DNA of 64,000 nucleotides from Pollenia angustigena (GCA_930367215.1 OV884057.1:246600830-246664829), one strand, 5' to 3'. Shown: positions 33,529-44,701, counted from the stretch's first letter. Made by a program: numbers and translations. The notes: generated by a model from the letters alone, not told the origin.

Positions 33529-34751
33529 CAGGGTGGGCCAAAATTACCGAAGCGGTTTGAATTGCTTATAACTTTTTTATAATAATTTTTTTTTTTTTTT
33601 TCTTTCCTTTTCAGTATTTTGTAAAGCAGACTTGTGGAATTTAAAATGGATCAGTACTCAATTGAACAACGTACCCAAATTGTTGAGCTTTTTTTCAAAT
33701 CAACGATCCATTGTTTTGACTCAGCGTGCATATCGTCGTTATTTTAATGTGCGGGTTGGACCCTCAGAGTTTTCGACAACAAGGGGCAGTAAGGAACCTT
33801 CCTGGTGCTGGCAGAAGACGAACGGTGCACACGGATGACAAAATTGAACTGGTACAGAGGAGAATTCGGGAAATTGGAGAAACATCCACCAGGAGACGTT
33901 CGACACAACTTGGCCTCTCGCGTCGCAGAGAATTTTGCACACAATAGGAATGTTCCCATAGAAGATTCTTGGACAAGCTAAAAATTAAACCAACAGATTA
34001 CCAGCAACGACTTGATAATGCAGTTTTTTTCTGGCAAAAAGCAGAAAAAAAATCATAATTTTATTCATAATTTAATTAAGAGCAACGAAGTCCATTTCCA
34101 ATTAAGTGGGTTCGTTAATAAGCAAAACTGCAGGATATGGGCTACGGGAAATCCGAAAGTAGTTCAACAGCGAGAATTACCCCAACCTAAGTGTACGGTT
34201 TGGTGCGGAAAGATTAATTGGTCCTTATTTTTTTGAAAATGACCACAGTGTCACCGTTTCCGTCAATGGCGTCAGATATCGGACAATGTTGGAAAATTTG
34301 TTAAGGCCAGCCGTGGAAAACCATCCGCAAGTATGGTTCCAACAAGATGGAGCCACAGCGCACACTGCAAGGGACACAATGCCTCTTATACGGGACATCT
34401 TTGGTGAACGAATTGTTTCGCGTACAAGTGATTTTAACTAGCCTCCGCGTTCACCGGATTTTACCGCCCCAGACTGTTTTCTTTGGGGTTATTTGAAAGG
34501 AAAAGTCTACATTAATAAGCTTAGAACCATCCAGCAATTAAAAAGCGACGAAATAAACAACATAACACCTGAAGTTTTGCGAAAGGTTATGGAAAGAACA
34601 CGAATTTGCGTAGCAGAAAATGACCAACACTTGCGAGATATTATTTTTCATAACTTAACTAAAAAACTAAAAAAAAAAAAAATTAATAATTATTTCTTAA
34701 ATAAAAAGTTATAACGAATTCAAATCCCTTCGTTAATTTTGGGCCACCCTG
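33529..34751 (+). mobile_element. DD41D-type mariner with both TIRs and TA target
   Basis: Ends cagggtgggccaaaattacc and tgggccaccctg, i.e. inverted repeats of about 25 bp (cagggtgg.ccaaaatta.cgaag), with TA on both sides (33527-33528 and 34752-34753). At 1223 bp it is close to full length for a mariner. It is the only copy in the window with both ends and nearly all coding regions. Confidence 0.92.
33646..34714 (+). pseudogene. DD41D-type mariner transposase, multiply broken
   Basis: Starts MDQYSIEQRTQIVELFFKS; a frameshift near 33705 moves to LTQRAYRRYFNVR, and further shifts near 33750 and 33955 follow. The catalytic region reads EVHFQLSGFVNKQNCRIWA, QVWFQQDGATAHTARDTMPL (second Asp) and FTAPDCFLWGYLK (third Asp). 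Spacing between second and third Asp is 41 residues, the DD41D arrangement. The first catalytic Asp codon is AAC (Asn) in SNEVHF. A TAG at 34438-34440 replaces the Trp before PPRSPD. It ends in a lysine-rich tail at 34714. Inactive. Confidence 0.9.
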
Positions 34752-34753
34752 TA

Positions 34754-35177
34754 CATACTAAGAATATTTCTTGAACAAATCAAATAAAAAGTTTTTGCTT
34801 TATTTTAGTAAATTTAGCTAATTTGAATCAATTGAACAGAATAAGCAAGAATTTATCAAATCAACAGGGATTACCAGCACCTTAAAGATTTTTTAAATTG
34901 ATTTATGTATGTAATATAATTTTTGATATAAATTTTCATATTAATTCGAATGTGTATTCCAAGTCAAATTAAAATTTTTAAAGCTTTCATTCTTTAATAG
35001 TCTTACACACAGAAAAAAATACCAATGTAAAATTAACATGGAAAAATGTTGATTGAGAATCATAGTAAATTTCAGCAAAAGTATGCCCTTTACTTAAATT
35101 TATCATTATTTCATATTAATTTTAAATGAAAAATATTAAAAAAACCTTAAATTACGTTTATTTAATATTATTCACTG
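34754..35177. other. AT-rich interval with a CACACAGAAAAAAAT motif
   Basis: ttacacacagaaaaaaatac near 35004 and aatgtaaaattaacatgg resemble the 39600-39920 segment (inverted end tttttttctgtgtgta). Possibly one end of a TIR family; not resolved. Confidence 0.4.
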
Positions 35178-35181
35178 TTAA

Positions 35182-36634
35182 CCCATTTGGCGCTGCTGTA
35201 CTCGTTTGAGTACCAGTTTAACTTTTATCAACAATTTTAAGATTTTAAACGTTTTAGGATTTTTTAACGGTTTTAGCTAAAAAGAAACGTGCTTTTTATT
35301 AAAATAAACTTAAAAAAATTACTATATATAAAAATTAAGTTCAACAAAATTGACCTTAATTTATATAAAATTAATGTGTTGAGATAACGACATATGTATA
35401 TCTCTATTTTTGTATTCTTATTTGTATGGCTTGTTTCTTTTTTATTTATTTTTTTAAAAGTGAGCATTCGTATAAATAAAATAAATGAAAAATAATTGGT
35501 CTGCCGAATATTTTACAAAGTTATCGTAATAAAAATACCACTTTACTCAACTGAGTACAGTGGCGGAATCCTTATACAAATTGTGGCATACTCTAGTTGT
35601 AAAAATTGCACAAAAATTAAATTATACTTAAATATTCGATGAGATCTAAACGTTTTAACGCTTGTATTATGTATTGATAGCGATTCTTTGTATGATTTTT
35701 GTTTTATGTTATCACTTGAAGAAGAAGATGCCATGGAGAACATGGTTACGGACAATCCAGGTAACATTGAATGGCAGCGAGGATTATACATTGCCAAAAA
35801 GGAAAAAGAAGCTGTAGTGAACTACAACGTAGCACAAGTGGTTACAAAGGTCCTCTTCTACGACTAGCACAAACACGAAGATATCAAGAAGTTTTTTAGT
35901 AATATGAACCTATTATTTGCGTATATTAGAGAAGATATTTTACAAAGAACTGATTGTTTTGTTTTATCAGTAATAATGTATATGCTTACCAAAACAACTG
36001 ACATAACTTCCCATGTGACGCCAGGCTTATTAATATTGTGTGTATATCAGTTATCCAAAGGCATATTGATATTGTGTATATCAGTTACCCAAAGAATATT
36101 TACATTGGTCTTACGATAATGTTAGAATAGAAACAGTATCAAAATCAATGTCTAGGCAAAGATATCCAGACATCAAACTGAATCTACATCCCGTAAAACA
36201 ATTTCTTCCTATTAATGAACGAGTCGCTTGCATGAAATAAGGCAAATTGATATCATGGATAAATTTTTATTACAACGTTCTATTACAAGATTCATTTGAA
36301 GGCATCTTTCATCATTGAAACTAAGGTTACCTTAAGATGGTATAGGTTTCCACCCCTAAAAAGAAGAAAAGGCATTAGGATGTGTTTTATGTCCTGCAAG
36401 AATTCGTTGGCGATGCAAAAAATGTTTTATAACATTATGTAATGAATAACAATGTTCTAAAATTTTTCACCTATATCCCGCCGCTGTACTCGGTTAAGTA
36501 CACCCCTCCTACTCCAACCATTCCTAATTTTTAAAATTTTTTTTATACCTATATGCTACTTTTGTGTGCAATGAGTAGAAAAATAAACTTTTGTTTTAAT
36601 TATCACTTCTAGTCTAATTTTGGCGGTTAATGGG
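35182..36634 (+). mobile_element. piggyBac-like element, 1.45 kb, TTAA target
   Basis: Inverted ends cccatttggcgc / ggcggttaatggg, with TTAA exactly on both sides (35178-35181 and 36635-36638). Subterminal palindromes actcgtttgagtacc, actcaactgagtacagt and tgtactcggttaagtaca sit at both ends. The interior has a degraded coding region whose C-terminus resembles the piggyBac cysteine-rich domain. Confidence 0.87.
35706..36465 (+). pseudogene. piggyBac-like transposase remnant
   Basis: An acidic start MLSLEEEDAMENMVTDNPGN runs 53 codons to a stop near 35864. A degraded middle follows. The C-terminal piece (about 36375-36465) reads LGCVLCPARIRWRCKKCFIT, then LCNEQCSKIFH, after frame correction and passing one stop. 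It has the C-x2-C...C-x2-C...LC...C...H spacing of the piggyBac C-terminal zinc-binding domain, which contacts the element ends. The DDD catalytic core was not recognised. Far shorter than the usual 550-600 residues. Confidence 0.65.
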
Positions 36635-36709
36635 TTAAAAAAATAAAAAAAAAATATTAAAATATAAATAAATCTGGATTCAATATTGAATCCATAAAAA
36701 CCTGTTTTA

Positions 36710-39302
36710 AGCTTAGTCTAGACGATAGGTTGAATTAGCAAATGTATGCTTATACTCATATACTTAAAAATTATAACAAATGTCTCTATCAGCATATGCA
36801 ATATGCTAGGTGTCTAGACGATATGCTGAAAATACAAAATTTTTCAAATTCATCATATGCTAGCAAATGATATTTCAACAAATAAGTTAACATACAATTT
36901 TTGTGTCTACACGATATGTTGAATTTCGTATGTTGTTATGTATGTTGAGTAAAGAGAACATTTGTTTAAAAATTTCAAATAAATTTGACAATTCTCTTTT
37001 TTATTATTTTAATTTTTTTATTTAAAATTTGTTATAAATTATTGCCTTTAGAGCAAAAATTAATAGTTTTATGTATGCATATTAATACTGAATAAGTAAG
37101 AAAGATATATTGGGCTGGGTCAAATCCGCAAATATGTAGTTAAAATATGTATATGAACTGGATTGATCTAAAAATTATTTATAAAGCCTCACAGTTTTAT
37201 AATTGGTTACAGTTCTAATGTTATGGTAAGTTATGGGCCGGCCAGCAGTATGTTTTTCATTTTGATACCCACACCACCATAGTGTCTGTAACACTTAAAA
37301 ATATTGGTCCTATAACCATTTTATAGTATCCCGATAGACTCAATCACTATCTTGAGTCGATATAACGATGTCTGGCTGGCTGCATACTTTGTAGTGTGCA
37401 AACTACAGGACGCAATTATTTGATAAAATTTGGAACATTGGTACTAAATATTTATTGTTATTTAAAACGGTGAGGAACGGTACATAATTTCTCAAAGATA
37501 CTAACTACTTTTCAAATTAGAATCTTTGTGCCAATAAACCATTTTTTTATCTTGGTATTAAGATTAAACTTTATATTCTAAATCTATAGTTCCAATACAA
37601 TTATCACTCACAAAATTATTACCAATATCATAACATCCTTAAAAATTTTAGTATTATTACAAAATTTGGCGACTATAACCTTATTTGTTTTATCGGGTCC
37701 ATGATTGCCCATGAGTCCCAAATTAGGTACAATCTCAAATATTTATCTGTATATTCTGTGGTATAGGTTATTATATGGTCGGACTTAACCGACTAATTAA
37801 TCATATATAACTTAATTTGATCAAATTTGAATAAACTATCATGATTTGTATCAGTTTAGCCGTATAAACGGGATTTTTGGGTCGATAATTACAAAATTCG
37901 GTTGAGTAATTTTAGTATTAAAAAACATAAACTGGACCAAATTTCAATACAGTTATAAAATTTTTATAATTTTTATAAAGATGATGCAAGTTATGCCACA
38001 AAAGTCATTAAAAAAAAAACTGAAAATTGAAATGATCGAATGGAGCATATGTGGGCCGTTCTTCTCCAAATTTAGTTGTGTGATTTCTAGCTTTATGAAA
38101 CTATGACATACCAAATTCTGCTATAATAGCGTTATTCGGTACGTCTTAGGCATGTTAAAGTATATCCGAGAATGGGTTTTACATGCGACCTATGGTAAAT
38201 TATAGACCGATCATCGTAGTGTAAAATCTAGTCATAGAAAACGAGTTCTTTTGTAAATAACAATCGGTTCAGTTTGTCACCAATTCTTGTTAATTTCTTT
38301 AATAGAAATATAAATGTTTCAGGGTGGAGGGGTTCTGGTTAAAATGAAGAAAATTAACTCAGCTGAGCGAAGCCGTTGCTTGTTATACCATAAAATTAAG
38401 AACCCTTATGTCCAGTCGAAAGCCAACATAAAAAAACAATTTTATTTATCAATGCCGGTATTTGGCATACTATAATTAAATAATACATAGAGTATGTAAA
38501 CTATTACCACATGTATACTCATAACTCTATATTAAACAAAAGTTTATTATAATATAATTTTTTAACTTTAATAACTGAAAGCTTGAAGCGTTCCCTATAA
38601 AATATTAAAAATTTAAAAATATTAAAAAATACCTTTATATCGATAACATTTTGCGATTAGAGCCATTTTGATAAAATGCATTAGTAAATTAAAATATTTT
38701 TTTAAATTGGTTCTTAATGGGTTAATAATTCGGCATGTTTTATATACCATGTGAAAGGTATTTGGAAACACCCTTCAGCGATACCCATATTGCTGTGATC
38801 CAATTTATACTTCAAGAAATATTGGTTAAGAATTGATCCACTTTTATGGGTTATAACTCTAAAACAAAGTTCTTTGGCAAACATTTCTATTTTCAAAGCA
38901 CTTATAAATGCAATTTTTTGTTCCTTGTTTGCCGATGAGCTAGAAATCTGGATAAGTTCTGGGGTTATGTAAAAAATTAATCAAGTTATTAAAAGAATAC
39001 CAATTTTTATAGTATTCATATGCTACCAAATTTGCTGTATGCTGAAAAGCTTGCATACGACTTTCAACAAATAACATTTTTGTCTACATACGTAAAAAAT
39101 TTGATGAAAAGCAAAAAATATTGTGTCTAGACGATATGCTATAATTGTGAACAAAAGTTTGCTGACATCGTTAACCAATGCCTGTCATATGTTGGTAAGC
39201 ATACGTTTGTTGGAAAAATTTGGTGTCTATACGATATGTTAGCACTGAAAGCAAATTTTTCAACATAAATTTGCTGATTCAACATATCGTGTAGACTTAG
39301 CT
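36710..39302. mobile_element. 2.6-kb TTA-flanked TIR element
   Basis: Inverted ends agcttagtctagacgatagg + ttgaattagcaaat / atttgctgattcaacatatc + gtgtagacttagct, with TTA on both sides (36707-36709, 39303-39305). Four subterminal copies of gtgtctagacgatatgct-like motifs lie at about 36812, 36903, 39122 and 39220. The TTA target and AGCTnAG end resemble the element at 60108-60976, so a PIF/Harbinger-type relationship is likely. No transposase recognised; the middle holds another dispersed repeat. Confidence 0.85.
37100..38350. repeat. Dispersed fly repeat nested in the TTA-flanked element
   Basis: Segments such as cactatcttgagtcgatata, actacaggacgcaattattt, gggtccatgattgcccatga and atggagcatatgtgggccgt belong to a dispersed repeat. 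Pieces also occur at 1-130 and, more distantly, at 57930-58190. Non-coding. Confidence 0.55.
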
Positions 39303-39410
39303 TTATATTAAAATCAAAAGTTTATCTTGTTAAATTAACATGCATACATACTTAAGTATGTACATTTTTTATTTTCATTTTTAAAATATGTTATAAAAAG
39401 AAGACAATTC

Positions 39411-39560
39411 CCGTATTCTTTTAATTAAAATTATTTAGTTAAATAGTACATCAAGTTTTCAAAGTAGAATGATGACGAAAACCATTTCGGGCGATTCTGC
39501 TGATGCTTCTGTTAACAAAGGAGAATACAAAATAAGTGAAACATGTGTTACAGGGGTAAG
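39411..39560 (+). other. Exon-like segment with a splice-donor consensus
   Basis: From ATG at 39469 the frame reads MMTKTISGDSADASVNKG, then EYKISETCVTG, ending at ACAGGG followed by gtaagtg (39556-39562), a strong 5' splice site consensus. Codon use is mixed and not low-complexity. The upstream part and first codons also occur at 10285-10360, so this may be the start of a transposon gene with an intron and not a host exon. No downstream exon was recognised. Confidence 0.3.
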
Positions 39561-39599
39561 TGTTTTGAATTATTCTTAAATAAATGCATATGTTGTCTC

Positions 39600-40385
39600 T
39601 GAAGCTTCTTCACACTGTTAAAACACACTCAAACCACTTTAATTCTACATGAAATTCACGTTGTTTCAACTTGAAATATCTTTCATTCAACATGATTCCG
39701 ATTGTTATTTCAATATAAATTACATTTTGCTCTAACTTTACTGCAATGTTAAATTAACATGAATTATAGCTATTTCAAAAGAATAAAATGTTGATCGCAG
39801 TTATTGTAAAATCAGGTTGAATTAACAGGAAAAACGTATGAAGCTAAATCACCACCGAACAATTTTAAATCAACCTTGTTTTCGACGTTTTTAACTTGAT
39901 TTTTTTCTGTGTGTATGCCCGTAATTTCTACAAACAGATATCATGTTGGTACCTTACAGTTATCTTTACCTATCCGGTACCACTATTTTGGTAATTTAAA
40001 CGTTAATTTTACTTACGTGAATTAACTATCGAGATCGGTGGTGTAAAATACATTACACTTTAACCCGTAGGTAAGAAATACAATTTAAGATTGTGAAAAT
40101 CATAGATACCTACACACAGCTAGATATCTATTTGTGGAAATTACGGGCGTTATTCCTTCAATATTTTTCAGGAATATTTTGTATGCACTATCTGAATTTT
40201 CGTTTGTATATTACTGTTGCGAGGCTTACTTTGGCTATGCTTTGGCTAGCAATGAAGTAAATTGTTTATATAATTGAGTTAAATACATAACATTTACAAT
40301 AAGCACTATCCAGCTATAAGATACAAAGAATGCTGACGAAGGCGGTAGCGGGCCAAAAAAGGCATTACATTCTGCTGGTATCTAA
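39600..40385. other. Interval with a possible TIR family member
   Basis: cacactgttaaaacacac near 39609 and aacttgatttttttctgtgt near 39893-39913 may be the ends of an approximately 310-bp element (central motif aaattaacatgaatta). Remainder AT-rich, nothing recognised. Confidence 0.35.
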
Positions 40386-40389
40386 TAGT

Positions 40390-40530
40390 TGTATACATTT
40401 TCTGAACAATATCTTTAGTTAGCTTATCCCATCAACAATAAATTTCAGTGTTTTCATCAAGAATAAAAATTGGGAATTATGCACGACTAACAAATTCCTT
40501 TAAATTAAAATTTATATAATAAATGTTACT
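40390..40530. repeat. Segment repeated in inverted orientation at about 46320-46430
   Basis: agtgttttcatcaagaataa + aaattgggaattatgcacga matches the reverse complement of the region around 46345-46395. The flanking cttatcccatcaacaataaa is also shared. Confidence 0.6.
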
Positions 40531-40559
40531 CACCATGAGTACAGTTTATCTATTTTCTA

Positions 40560-40790
40560 TTTCCATTTTCGGCTGTAGGAAATATCGCCCAAAGAAAAAT
40601 GGCACAAAAAAAAAATTAAAAATCGGCCAAATGAAGAATCGCCCAAGCGAACATGAAAAATGACCCAAAAAGGTAAATATGAAATTTGCCCAAAAAAAAC
40701 GAAAAAGGGCCCAAAAAGAAAATGAAAAATGACCCAAAAAGCAAAAACGAATTTTTTCCCAAAAAAAAAAAAAAAAAATATTACTCAATT
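40560..40790. repeat. Degenerate short tandem repeat, GAAAAATGRCCCAAAAA
   Basis: About ten imperfect copies of gaaaaatgacccaaaaag and relatives (aatatcgcccaaagaaaaatgg) of 17-23 bp, followed by several cataacgtcc motifs (about 40815-40910). Its style recalls the gaaataaccccaaaa blocks at 49.9-50.8 and 55.4-56.8 kb. Confidence 0.65.
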
Positions 40791-40978
40791 TGCATATAAA
40801 TTTAGGTGACATGTCATAACGTCCAGTGTCGTAGTGTCCTTGGACTTTATGACACTTATAAAAGGTCATAATGTCCATCGAAGAATTGTCATAACGTCCG
40901 CAACTTAACTTATAATCAAAAATGTGCAAAATTTTTTTTTAAAATACCGTTAAAATTTCAAGTGATTTTTTTAAAGAT

Positions 40979-41461
40979 ACTAATTTAACCATAATATGGT
41001 TGTCGGTGACAATGATATGGTTAAATTAAACATAATATGGATAAAATATTTTTATAGCTTTTACTCCGGGTGTATATATTAAATATATGTATATATCCAA
41101 AATAAGGATTTCATCTTCTATGGTATAACAAAGACCGGCTTCGCTAACTAAAGCTTCTCTGTATAGCAGGCCTTCAGCCGGGCGCAAGGATTTTCTCCTT
41201 TATGGTCTAACAAAAACCGATTTCGCTAAGTACAGCTTCCTTGCGCCCGGCCGAAGGCCGGCTATACAGAGAAGCTTTAGTTAGCGAAGCCAGTATTTGT
41301 TATACCATAGAAGAGAAAATCCTTATTTTCGATATATATATATATTTAATATATACACCCAGAGAAAAAGCTACAAAACCATTTTTAAAAAAATTCTAGC
41401 CATATTATGTTTAATTTAACCAAATCATTGTCGCCGACAACCATATTATGGTTAAATTAGT
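40979..41461. repeat. 480-bp imperfect palindrome (foldback element)
   Basis: Outer arms actaatttaaccataatatg and catattatggttaaattagt are inverted. The pairing continues inward through tgtatatattaaatatat / atatttaatatatacac, aaataaggattt / aatccttatttt and ggcttcgctaactaaagctt / aagctttagttagcgaagcc. It ends at a centre near 41210. Arms of about 240 bp fold almost completely. The inner gcttcgctaactaaagc block recurs at about 50070, 55710-55830 and 56430-56560. Confidence 0.9.
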
Positions 41462-41536
41462 TTCTTGAAAAATAGTTTTGTTGTTTGCAACCATAATAAA
41501 ACATGGTTTTCGCTGCTATGTAAGATTATGGCCACT

Positions 41537-41700
41537 AGACTAGTGACGTCAGCAGTCGTCGATGGCTGCGAGTGTAAGACGGCAAATCCATCTGAGGAGA
41601 TCGAGTGGTTGCGATCGAAACATGTCATGGTAACCTGCCGGCCAGGGTTCGAGCCCGAGCCACGTCAAGAATGAAAGATTATCAATAACAATTTTAATTT
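41537..41700 (+). mobile_element. tRNA-headed SINE (family 2), monomer
   Basis: gactagtgacgtcagcagtc + gtcgatggctgcgag, then agatcgagtggttgcgatcg (box A, like the Ser/Leu tRNA GAGTGGTT) and ccagggttcgagcccgagcc (box B). It ends with gaaagattatcaataacaat + tttaattt. The same head occurs on the minus strand in the arrays at 42109-43912 and 57192-57917. Confidence 0.8.
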
Positions 41701-42095
41701 ATCTTGGGTATATTCATATTTGGATGAAATAAACCCTTTTATGCACTTAGGGGCAACAATTAAACAACTAAAACTTTTTTAAAGTTAATAACGCAGCTTA
41801 ATTTAAACATCTGCAAAAAAGAAGTAACATTTTTTATTTGTAAATAGTAAAAATTACGGAATTGCTGCTCAATGTTCTCTTATTCAATGGAACAAAATTA
41901 GGCCAGTTTTTAATTTTTTTGACTCCTCTAACGTGTAAACGCAAGCAGGTTCTTTCGTCAATTTTATGTAGAATAAAAAAACAAAAGAAACAAACGAGCT
42001 TCATTTTTTACAATTTAAGACTGAATGACACAATCTCGATTATTGTGAATCTGTACTAAGGGAAACGTTAAAACTGTTCTCAAAAACCAAATTGA
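41701..42095. other. AT-rich interval, nothing recognised
   Basis: No repeat or coding similarity apart from the last 13 bases, gattttaagaaaa at 42096-42108, which form the left flank repeat of the array. Confidence 0.5.
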
Positions 42096-42108
42096 GATTT
42101 TAAGAAAA

Positions 42109-43912
42109 TAATTAGTATTGTGGTTATTTTGTTGAACCATTTATGGTTTTTAATCCAAATTTCCAATATTTTTAATTAGGCTTAAGTTCATGAAATTTAA
42201 TTTTCACTAAATTATTTTCGTGAAGAAAGGAATTTTACAACATGAAAATTAATTAAAATTGTTCTTGATAATCTTTCACCCTTGACGTGGCTCGGGCTCG
42301 AACCCTGGCCGGCAGGTTACCATGACATGTTTCGATCGCAACCACTCGATCTCCTCAGATGGATTTGCCGTCTTACACTCGCAGCCATCGACGACTGCTG
42401 ACGTCACTAGTCAAACATCAATCCTTAAACCAAATTGTATTTTAACATTTGGTAGATCGAAATTTGCTTTCCTGAATGATTATCCACTTTAATTGATTTT
42501 ACATGTTTTTTCCTTTACTTCTGTTTTTTCGTACTTTCGTCAAGAATTTTTCTTGAAGTCCAAGTACATTTTTTGTTTTTTCACTTTGTCTTTCCCCCTT
42601 CTGCTGACCCTTTTCAGCACAACTTGAAGGACAAATGTACACATAGAGCTCGTGCCTTAGCTTTAACAATAATTAGTATTGTGGTTATTTTGTTGAACCA
42701 TTTATGGTTTTTAATCCAAATTTCCAATATTTTTAATTAGGCTTAAGTTCATGAAATTTAATTTTCACTAAATTATTTTCGTGAAGAAAGGAATTTTACA
42801 ACATGAAAATTAATTAAAATTGTTCTTGATAATCTTTCACCCTTGACGTGGCTCGGGCTCGAACCCTGGCCGGCAGGTTACCATGACATGTTTCGATCGC
42901 AACCACTCGATCTCCTCAGATGGATTTGCCGTCTTACACTCGCAGCCATCGACGACTGCTGACGTCACTAGTCAAACATCAATCCTTAAACCAAATTGTA
43001 TTTTAACATTTGGTAGATCGAAATTTGCTTTCCTGAATGATTATCCACTTTAATTGATTTTACATGTTTTTTCCTTTACTTCTGTTTTTTCGTACTTTCG
43101 TCAAGAATTTTTCTTGAAGTCCAAGTACATTTTTTGTTTTTTCACTTTGTCTTTCCCCCTTCTGCTGACCCTTTTCAGCACAACTTGAAGGACAAATGTA
43201 CACATAGAGCTCGTGCCTTAGCTTTAACAATAATTAGTATTGTGGTTATTTTGTTGAACCATTTATGGTTTTTAATCCAAATTTCCAATATTTTTAATTA
43301 GGCTTAAGTTCATGAAATTTAATTTTCACTAAATTATTTTCGTGAAGAAAGGAATTTTACAACATGAAAATTAATTAAAATTGTTCTTGATAATCTTTCA
43401 CCCTTGACGTGGCTCGGGCTCGAACCCTGGCCGGCAGGTTACCATGACATGTTTCGATCGCAACCACTCGATCTCCTCAGATGGATTTGCCGTCTTACAC
43501 TCGCAGCCATCGACGACTGCTGACCTCACTAGTCAAACATCAATCCTTAAACCAAATTGTATTTTAACATTTGGTAGATCGAAATTTGCTTTCCTGAATG
43601 ATTATCCACTTTAATTGATTTTACATGTTTTTTCCTTTACTTCTGTTTTTTCGTACTTTCGTCAAGAATTTTTCTTGAAGTCCAAGTACATTTTTTGTTT
43701 TTTCACTTTGTCTTTCCCCCTTCTGCTGACCCTTTTCAGCACAACTTGAAGGACAAATGTACACATAGAGCTCGTGCCTTAGCTTTAACAATAATTAGTA
43801 TTGTGGTTATTTTGTTGAACCATTTATGGTTTTTAATCCAAATTTCCAATATTTTTAATTAGGCTTAAGTTCATGAAATTTAATTTTCACTAAATTATTT
43901 TCGTGAAGAAAG
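42109..43912 (-). repeat. Tandem array of a 561-bp SINE-bearing unit (3.2 copies)
   Basis: attagtattgtggttatttt starts units at 42111, 42672, 43233 and 43794, exactly 561 bp apart. The first three are full and nearly identical (one visible change: gacgtcactag / gacctcactag at about 43523); the fourth stops after gtgaagaaag. Each full unit holds a minus-strand family-2 SINE head (box B complement ggctcgggctcgaaccctgg). gattttaagaaaa flanks the whole array on both sides (42096-42108, 43913-43925). The same unit, also tandem, is at 57192-57917. Confidence 0.93.
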
Positions 43913-43925
43913 GATTTTAAGAAAA

Positions 43926-44340
43926 GTAATTCTTCTGCTTTCTGGGTCATAAGAAAGACTTTCTCATGAATTGGAGAATACATTCAATAAATTAGTACAA
44001 AACTTTTGAAAACGATGCTTTTCCTGCTCCTTTTTTTAATCATCAAAGAAAGTTTCTTTAAGATTTAAAAATCAAGATAATGCGATTATATAAATATATC
44101 ACCTAAGACATATTTATCTTCCAAGAAAATTCTATTGTGAGAAACAGATGTTTTTGTTTACTGCTTTAATGTCATTTGTAGCATATCAGGAAGCACAGAG
44201 CTGTATTTTTATGGCTTGATTTGCATGTTTTTTTGATTTAGCATTTAACTTTTGGAATAGTTGATGTGGCAATATAGTCATTTGATAATAAATAAATGGT
44301 AAACGTTAGAAAGGACCAACAGGTCGATAGTTAGTGCGGC
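43926..44340. other. AT-rich interval, nothing recognised
   Basis: No coding similarity except the start of the mariner remnant at the right edge. Confidence 0.5.
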
Positions 44341-44693
44341 GCTAAAAATAATTTTGGACATATGGACACCACGGTTATTCTCGACGAAGCGCATTCTAAA
44401 AGTAAAATTTTGGGCCACTTGTTCGAGAACGAATAACTCAAACAATGTTGGCCTCCAAGGTACAGTTCTATTTCTCGAAATCAACTACGCGCCAAATTTT
44501 GATTTCAATAAGTCGATTGTTGCCGTTTGGCACGTATTGCCAGCCCATTAAAATCACATCTAGATCAATGTTATTCACATTGTTTAAGCAAACAATCATT
44601 CATCATTGGGCGGTGACAATCTCCATTGACCGTAATGCGATCTTCGGATCTCAAGCCGTACCAAAAGGGGGTTTGTTCTGGATGTAACTAAGT
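44341..44693 (-). pseudogene. Mariner transposase remnant, C-terminal part
   Basis: Minus-strand reading HPEQTPFWYGLRSEDRITVN, then GDCHRPMMND, then TATIDLLKSKFGA, a stop and LISRNRTVPWRP. These correspond to HPEKVTVWCGL, TVNGxRYRxM and TARxTIDLLKSKFGxRLISRN in the DD41D-type mariners of this window. The QQDGAT box is lost in a deletion and the third Asp region is unrecognisable. It continues on the far side of a hAT-type insertion at 45581. Confidence 0.72.
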
Positions 44694-44701
44694 CTGTTGG
44701 G

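Noticed and set aside
41545..41670. tRNA-Ser/Leu-like gene
   Set aside because: Same reasoning: the head is shared by all units of the two tandem arrays and continues into a common body.
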